A DNA stretch of 64,000 bases from Imbricaverruca yamaguchii (Eukaryota; Arthropoda; Thecostraca; Neoverrucidae): NCBI GenBank assembly GCA_034440575.1, contig JAOTOL010001553.1, forward strand, positions 1,160,501 through 1,224,500, written 5' to 3'. Positions 58,500 through 64,000 of this stretch are shown piece after piece (the first letter of the stretch is position 1; each line of letters begins with the position of its first letter). Position numbers and translations under genes: made by a program. Under the pieces are notes generated by a model that saw nothing but the letters and a program-made list of their open reading frames with translations, searched no databases and had not been told where the DNA came from.

Positions 58500-58607
58500 T
58501 CGGTTGGCCGGCGATTTGTGTGGACAATTGTGCTGCGGGCTGTGCACGCTCACGAAGCGTGGGCGTGACCGTTTTGAGGCCGGCCGTGTTGACACTAGTA
58601 AATGGCG

Positions 58608-58615
58608 TGACGTCA
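58608..58615. promoter_or_regulatory. CRE site TGACGTCA next to CACGTG
   Basis: Full CRE followed at once by TCACGTGCTGACGTCG, i.e. an E-box and a near-CRE within 20 bases. Confidence 0.25.
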
Positions 58616-58619
58616 TCAC

Positions 58620-58870
58620 GTGCTGACGTCGCCGACGACTCATCACGGGCTTCAGGAGCTGACCGGAGCCGCCACCAATGTCTCAACTCGTGAGGCCGAA
58701 GACTCAAGACAGGCTCGAAGTCTTTAGCCTTAGGCTGGAACCGCCGCCGAGGTCTCGTGAGGAATCTCATGATGCTGACGCCGAAGAATCGGGGCAGGCT
58801 CGAGAGGCTGGCTGGATCCACCGACAAGGTCTCAACCACCTGCCTGAGCCACGTCTGCAGATGCTTTCGC
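58620..58870. repeat. decayed repeat of about 75 bp, three copies
   Basis: Read on the minus strand, three segments each run GAGACCT(C/T)..CGG(T/C)GG.., GAGCCTG and TCTTCGGC(G/C)TCA. They are about 70-80 bases apart and heavily diverged. Confidence 0.55.
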
Positions 58871-59367
58871 TGATGTAGTTCAATGGTGTACTCTACTCCG
58901 GAGACCACCCAGGTGCTTTGGGCTCCGTTCCCATGGTAGACGGATTTTTTTGGTGCCCTGCTCTGACAACCGGTGTGGTCTGCGGGTATCGACTGCGCTG
59001 ATGGCGGGCATGACATGCGGAGCTCAGGACGTCGGACGCTTCCCACACTTGAATTTTCAGCCAAATGCTCCTTGTAAATAGAAAATGAGCTCCTCTGGGT
59101 GGCCTCGAGTACACTTCCACTCCCATCTCCCGACCTTGAAATTGTTCTCGAAACCAGTGGCGCCCTTCCGGAGACATGTGCCCCCCCCCCGACTTGCGCC
59201 CCTCCCCACATTAAGCTCCCGAGATCCGCCTGTGACATGCACGTGTCCGCGACTGCCGGGATCTCTGGCGAGATCACGGCTGGCACTCCCAGCCCGCGCT
59301 CCCAGCCGCCGTTGCTGGCGACCAGAGCGCGCGCACCACTGGAGCGCGTCCGGTCAGCTTCGTCCGG

Positions 59368-59645
59368 ACAAAGTCCGACCAAAATCCGGCCAAAGTCCGA
59401 CCAAAGTCCGACCAAAGTCCGACCAAAGTCCGACCAAAGTCCGACCAAAGTCCGACCAAAGTCCGACCAAATTCCGATCAAAATCCGGCCAAAGTCAGAC
59501 CAAAGTCCGACCAAAGCCGGCCAAAGTCCGACCAAAGTCAGACCAAAGTCCGACCAAAGTCCGACCAAAGTCCGGCCAAAGTCCGACCAAAGTCAGACCA
59601 AAGTCCGGACAAATGTCCGGCCAAAGTCCGACCAAAGTCCGGCCG
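59368..59645. repeat. 11-bp minisatellite, about 25 copies
   Basis: AAAGTCCGACC repeats with AAAGTCAGACC, AAAGTCCGGCC and AAAATCCGGCC variants. As with the other 11-bp array, frames on each strand share one 11-residue peptide. Confidence 0.96.
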
Positions 59646-61774
59646 GCACCGCTGGTTGACGGCCAGAGCCCACCTGAGCGACGGGGCGCGCCGCTGCCAG
59701 GTCTGCACGCCACACCGTTGACCCGGTTACGTTTGCTGGCAGAGCATGCCTGCGGTGTTGGCCCATTGTTAGCTGGACGTACGACAGGGCTAAGAGCACG
59801 GCGCGCCACAGAGACCGCCGCGGCACTAGCCGCCTGTGTGGCTGGGCGCCGACGCCGGGGTGGTGCACTGGCCCAGCCACTTGTGCGCTGTGTGGAGGAT
59901 TGCATCATTTTAGGGGTGCCGTGAATTCCTGAAAGCTGCCGGGCACCCCTGATGCTGAGCATAGAACACTATAAGAAAGCACCCCTGAAAGTTGTCAGGG
60001 CTGGTCGCAATTAATAGAAAAGCACCTGAAAATACATGCAGCTATCCACCAATGCACTCGTGAGGTCACGGGTTCTGAGTCAGGTTATGCTCCGTAACCG
60101 CACCGAGTTGCGTCGTACCTAATGAGCGTGCGGCCCAGCAACGCCCAGCACACTGCTCAGCTTGTCGGTCTGCTCCCCTGCCAGCTTTGTCCCGTTCGAA
60201 GCTTCACGAAACTCCACTTCCATTGGCGACATAATCGTATCCGAACCTCGATGAATCTATCCAAAGGTCTTCGATCCTGTCAGGTAGTTTTAGCGAATGC
60301 CAACACAAATTGCGCACCTTTGACATATTTGGCAACTTAAAGGTACCTCGCATCGCACCGGCCGTTTTTGTAACAAGATGTACACACCGATGATAGGCAT
60401 GACCACAAATATTCACCGGTCGCTTCATCTGTGATCTGCGATTGTGCTTATAGGGCCCTGGGTGTTCAGATTGTGGATACAAGGAGTCCTGGGAGCACTG
60501 GAGGCATGTGCCGCCTCCCCTCGTATGTGAGTGTTGCGCCCATTGGCCGGGAAAAGGTGCTCCCCCGCTGATGCTGGAGAACACGTGCCCCCGCTCACCA
60601 TATTCAAGTGTCCCCTCTCAGAAGAATATTTCTGGAGAGAAGGCTCGAGTGCGCACGGCTCCAATTCGCAGTTATGCTCGAATGTGCACTCACCCCACCC
60701 CACCGCTCCACCAATTTTCTGCCCAAAGTGACCTTCCAGGAACTTTTGCAGAGTCCCCTTCGGATGAAATGTCTAGATCCGCCCCCGATCGCACTGTTCT
60801 ATTTCTGCCGCGGTGCCGTTTTGCACTCCCGAAACCCGCCATTAGCCAGCGGCCGGCAGTTCCGGCACCCTGTTTACCTTCGGTCCATTGCCGATTGCTG
60901 CAATTGCGTTTTCCGGCACTTTATGTCGAGCTGATCGTCGATAAGCATGATTTATTGCGATCGGCACGCGCGTGGAGCGACCGCCCTGTTGCGAACGCCG
61001 CACACAGTTCGCCACTCGCCGACGCCGCTTCGTCAGATCGCGCGTACAGCGGCTGATCAATGGTGCCATTCGCGGCAGCCTCATCCATCGTGTCCATGCT
61101 CTTTGTCACGGACCACTTCCCGCGCTCGCCATGTCGGCCAGCCGTGTCGCGGTGGGAGAGGCGCACAATTGATGTTTGCCAGGGGCCGGCCCATTCGTCT
61201 CAACCGAGCCAATAATTTGCCGGCGTGCGTTTGTCCAGGCTAATTAACGTCTGTCGCCGGCCCCCCACAGCATGGGCGCTAAATGACCTTGTAGTCGGCG
61301 CGCCCTTAAGCCCAAATAATCAATCGGCCCCCCACGGCTTGGACCGAGGGCGCTCGACATCCCTCCTGGCCACCATCAGTAGATGGGTCTGCTTTCTCGT
61401 CGATGTGAGAGATGTACGCTGAGTAGTGTCGCCAACAGCCGTGCCAGTTTTGCACCAGAAACCAAGTACCGGCTGGCCGGGAGCTGAACGCGATCAATAG
61501 CTGGACAGCTATGTCGCCTGCCACGTTAACTTTCTCCCGAGCGGAGGTGCGCGTGTCGGAGTCGCTCGTGGCCCGGCTGTGTCGTGTGTTTTGTTTGCCG
61601 AAATAATCGATGACGGCGTTTGCCGGTCGGCCGCGGGGCGAGCGTGAGGAGGAGGTGGCGGCGACTCCAGGGCCGTGAGAAGCGCAGCTGTCGGCTGCTC
61701 GTCGCGCGGCACTCGAGCGACTCAACAACAGCTGCAGCTTCTCACCACGTGGCTGCCGCTCGAGGTTGTCACAC
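59646..61774. other. unique spacer of about 2.1 kb
   Basis: 59930-60720 has recurring GCACCCCTGAAAG, GTGCCCCCGCTCACC and similar C-rich phrases that resemble those at 6370 and may be decayed dispersed elements. 60850-61260 is CpG-richer. No coding exon supported. Confidence 0.4.
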
Positions 61775-61995
61775 GCAGACGGCCTGTCACGGGCATACGA
61801 CATTATCACGGACACGGACTGTCACCGACGTGGATTGTCGCGGGCATCAGACATTATCACGAACACGGACTGTCACGGGCATGTGACATTATCACGGACA
61901 TGGACTGTCACGGGCATGCGGCATTGTCACGGACATGGATTGTCACGGGCATGGATTGTCGCTGGAATGCCACATCCTCACGAACATTGATTGTC
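61775..61995. repeat. degenerate 18/36-bp minisatellite
   Basis: ATTATCACGGACACGGACTG and GTCACGGGCAT words alternate; the basic step is about 18 bases with a 36-base superunit, 6-7 copies, moderately diverged. Confidence 0.9.
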
Positions 61996-62685
61996 GCGAA
62001 ATTGCCACAGGATCTGGATTGTCCTCGCGGACGGAGTTGCCGCCTCGGCGGGGCAGGCTGGCTGGGAGCTGGACACCGCCGCTTTGCACGAGGCGTTCTC
62101 CACGTGGCTTATGCCTGCCTGGTGCGCCATGAGAGTCGACATTGGCTCGGCGCGCTGTGGCTCCACGGTCGGCCATCATGTGCCCGAAGGCCGGCTAGCC
62201 TGGTGACTCAGACGGTGGTCAGCGGTTCTCACGGTGCCGGACGCAGCTGACCGAATAACGAGATGCGCCTGACGTTCACACACATTTAACCTGGCACGGC
62301 AGATGGAGTAGGCAGACAAAGTGAGTAAAGCAGTCAACGTGTTCACAACACTCGAGCTTAGAGGATACCATGATGTACAAGGCCAGCTGGGCTTTCGTTT
62401 TATTGCAGGTGGTGTACATCGCGCCCCTGTGTCCAGAGGCCAGTCTATAGACCCCGTTTGTGATAGCCACTGCATGTGGAGGGCACCCAGCCCATGCGTC
62501 AGGCCACTCCAAACTCCGCCCCTCCCGTGCGCGTAGGCCGTGACCTTTCGATCGCGAGCCACACCCCGTCACCGACGTCTCTGGGCGCTCATGCGTCGAA
62601 GCCGACGCCCCACTAACGACCCTGTCACGCCGACTGGACTATTAGTGCCTGCGCCAGGTCCGATGTCGCCGGCTGGTCTTCTGAT
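61996..62685. other. unique spacer
   Basis: Mixed, GC-rich at both ends. No gene supported. Confidence 0.45.
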
Positions 62686-62889
62686 GCGACCACCATCAGC
62701 CCCGGCCTGGCACTGCCGGATCCGCTGTCGGTGCTAACAGGCCCAGAGGTGACGCGACCACCATCAGCTCCGTCTTGACACCGCCGGATCCGCTGTCGGC
62801 GCTAACAGGCCGAGAGGTGACGCGACCACCATCAGCTCCGTCTTGACACCGCCGGATCCGCTGTCGGCGCTAACAGGCCCAGAGGTGAC
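62686..62889. repeat. 68-bp tandem repeat, three copies
   Basis: GCGACCACCATCAGC at 62686, 62754 and 62822, each followed by GCCGGATCCGCTGTCGG(C/T)G and CTAACAGGCC(C/G)AGAGGTGAC. Confidence 0.93.
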
Positions 62890-63434
62890 CGTCTCCGGGG
62901 TGCGAGACATGAGCTGTTCGGTGATTACGTCGGGCTCGAGCTCAGAGCTGACCTCTGTCGCGAGCCCACAGCTGGCCTCCGTATTGACTTCAGAGGGCAC
63001 TTCTTCTGCCTGTGGGCTCAGATGTTGATGTTACGACCTCAGAACTGTTCGCTGATGTGACCTGTGCAACTTCCCGAACTGATTGACCCCTGTGTCGGCT
63101 GCGTCAAGGTCAACCTCCGTCTCAAATCCGGAAAGAAGCTCTGTACCTCAGTCGCAGGTCCAACCTCTGCTGCTTCAACCTCACCCGATCTCGAGCTGAC
63201 AAACTCACCCGACGCGAAGCTCTTGACCTCAAAGCCGACCATGTCTCAGCCGTAGAGCTGTCTCCCGTCTGCATCCAAGCCTTGACCCCTCGTTCGCCGT
63301 CGGCGCCTATCCTCCGGACCTCAAACGTGTGAGCACCTGCAACACGCACATACCTTTGGGCCGGCTCGGTACACCTCTACTAGTACCCGGCGCGCGGTAC
63401 CGACTCCCCCCCCCCCCCTCTGGCGTCACGACTA
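62890..63434. other. spacer, possibly a decayed repeat
   Basis: GAGCTGACCTC-like words recur irregularly from 62930 to 63300, suggesting an old array beyond alignment. Short frames on both strands are low-complexity Ser/Thr or Glu-rich. A C run lies at 63408-63418. Confidence 0.4.
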
Positions 63435-63700
63435 TCACGGAGGTGAGCCGCCTCACGGCTCTCACGGAGGTGAGTCGCGTCACGGCTCTCACGGAGGTGA
63501 GTCGCGTCACGGCTCTCACGGAGGTGGGCCGCGTCACGGCTCTCACGGAGGCTGAGCCGCGTCACGGCTCTCACGGAGGTGAGTCGCGTCACGGCTCTCA
63601 CGGAGGTGAGTCGCGTTACGGCTCTCACGGAGGTGAGCCGCGTCACGGCTCTCACGGAGGTGAGCCGCACCACAGCTCTCACGGAGGCGGGCCGCGTCAC
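63435..63700. repeat. 27-bp minisatellite, about 10 copies
   Basis: GCTCTCACGGAGGTGAGTCG plus CGTCACG makes the 27-base unit, with GAGCCG, GGGCCG and one GGCTGAGCC variant that shifts frame. 9-residue periodic frames on both strands are artefacts. Confidence 0.95.
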
Positions 63701-64000
63701 TGTGCTGCGGTCGGTGGTGTTATCGGCTGATGAATGACGCCAGCACCCCGGGCGTGCCTCAGGCTATTGCTCGGCCCACTGGACTGGCCCGCGGGCAATC
63801 GCCGCCGCCGTCGCCGTCGCCGTCGCTTGGGATGACGAGGCCAGGTGCGCTCACGCGAACCGGGGAGTCCTGCGGATGTAGCCCAAGTCAGACGAAAGAG
63901 TGTCGGTGTAGCCCGACGTGTAGCATCTTACTCGCTGTTGGATCTGGTTCAGTATAATATCGGTTAGATATAGCACGAGACCGACGGAGGAGTGCCGGTG
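63701..64000. other. right-edge sequence
   Basis: Begins ordinary, then GTAGCCC and GTGTAGC words recur at 63877-63925. CGTCGCCGTCGCCGTCGC near 63810 is a short hexamer-like run. No gene seen. Confidence 0.45.

Larger units (their letters stand above)
58207..59367. other. spacer with CRE pair and decayed 75-bp repeat
   Basis: Two CREs (58492, 58608) lie in 58440-58640. A decayed repeat of about 75 bases fills 58620-58870. A minus-strand frame stays open from the 11-bp array at 59370 down to 58483, about 290 codons outside the array, but no family is recognisable and no clear start or splice site was found. Confidence 0.4.

Overview
The window looks like nuclear DNA of an animal, probably an invertebrate. 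There is no bacterial or viral gene order: no compact operons, no ribosome-binding-site-led genes, no phage or plasmid modules. Instead there are long non-coding stretches, tRNA-derived SINE-like elements, long pure microsatellites, and two short GC3-rich coding exons that stop at textbook GT donors. The very GC-rich third codon positions and the minisatellite load would suit a crustacean such as a barnacle, but this taxonomic guess is weak and rests on no database comparison.

By my own tally roughly a third of the window is tandem repeat: more than 40 arrays with unit lengths from 2 to 94 bp, most of them GC-rich minisatellites whose units are unrelated to each other. The largest are a 28-bp unit (25434-27659), a 32-bp unit (27905-29545), a 38-bp unit (10217-10946), a 24-bp unit (12290-13094), an 11-bp unit (14652-15435), a 57-bp unit (18797-19640), a 23-bp unit (31921-32700), a 9-bp unit (34742-35432), a 42-bp unit (40095-40972) and a 39-bp unit (42011-42700). 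Long simple repeats are TATC (33371-33712), CA/CACG (36047-36541) and GT (39688-39888). These arrays generate nearly all of the long open frames, often in several or all six frames at once, and I do not treat those frames as genes.

Two coding exons are supported, both on the plus strand: 32846-33183 and 44366-44538. Each opens at an ATG in the context CCGCAGTCATGCT, is strongly GC3-biased, and ends at GCC-AG before a GTGAG donor in the same codon phase. They could be alternative first (or alternative internal) exons of one gene whose remaining exons lie to the right of this window, or first exons of two genes. A third, much weaker exon candidate is at 54454-54609. I could not assign a function to any of them.

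The spacers between arrays hold dispersed elements: three copies of one tRNA-derived SINE family (18365-18546 minus, 21535-21708 minus, 54886-55085 plus), other tRNA-like heads (3081-3155, 9354-9440, 42955-43030), several strong inverted repeats (9885-9919, 21297-21344, 44169-44204, 57360-57395), and an apparent excess of CRE-type TGACGTCA palindromes. One SINE has landed inside a 24-bp minisatellite and split it. Layout: 1-32 kb is repeat-dominated; 32.8-44.5 kb carries the two exons with microsatellites between them; 44.5-64 kb returns to repeats and unique intergenic or intronic sequence. I see no prokaryote-style defence system, CRISPR array or rRNA gene.
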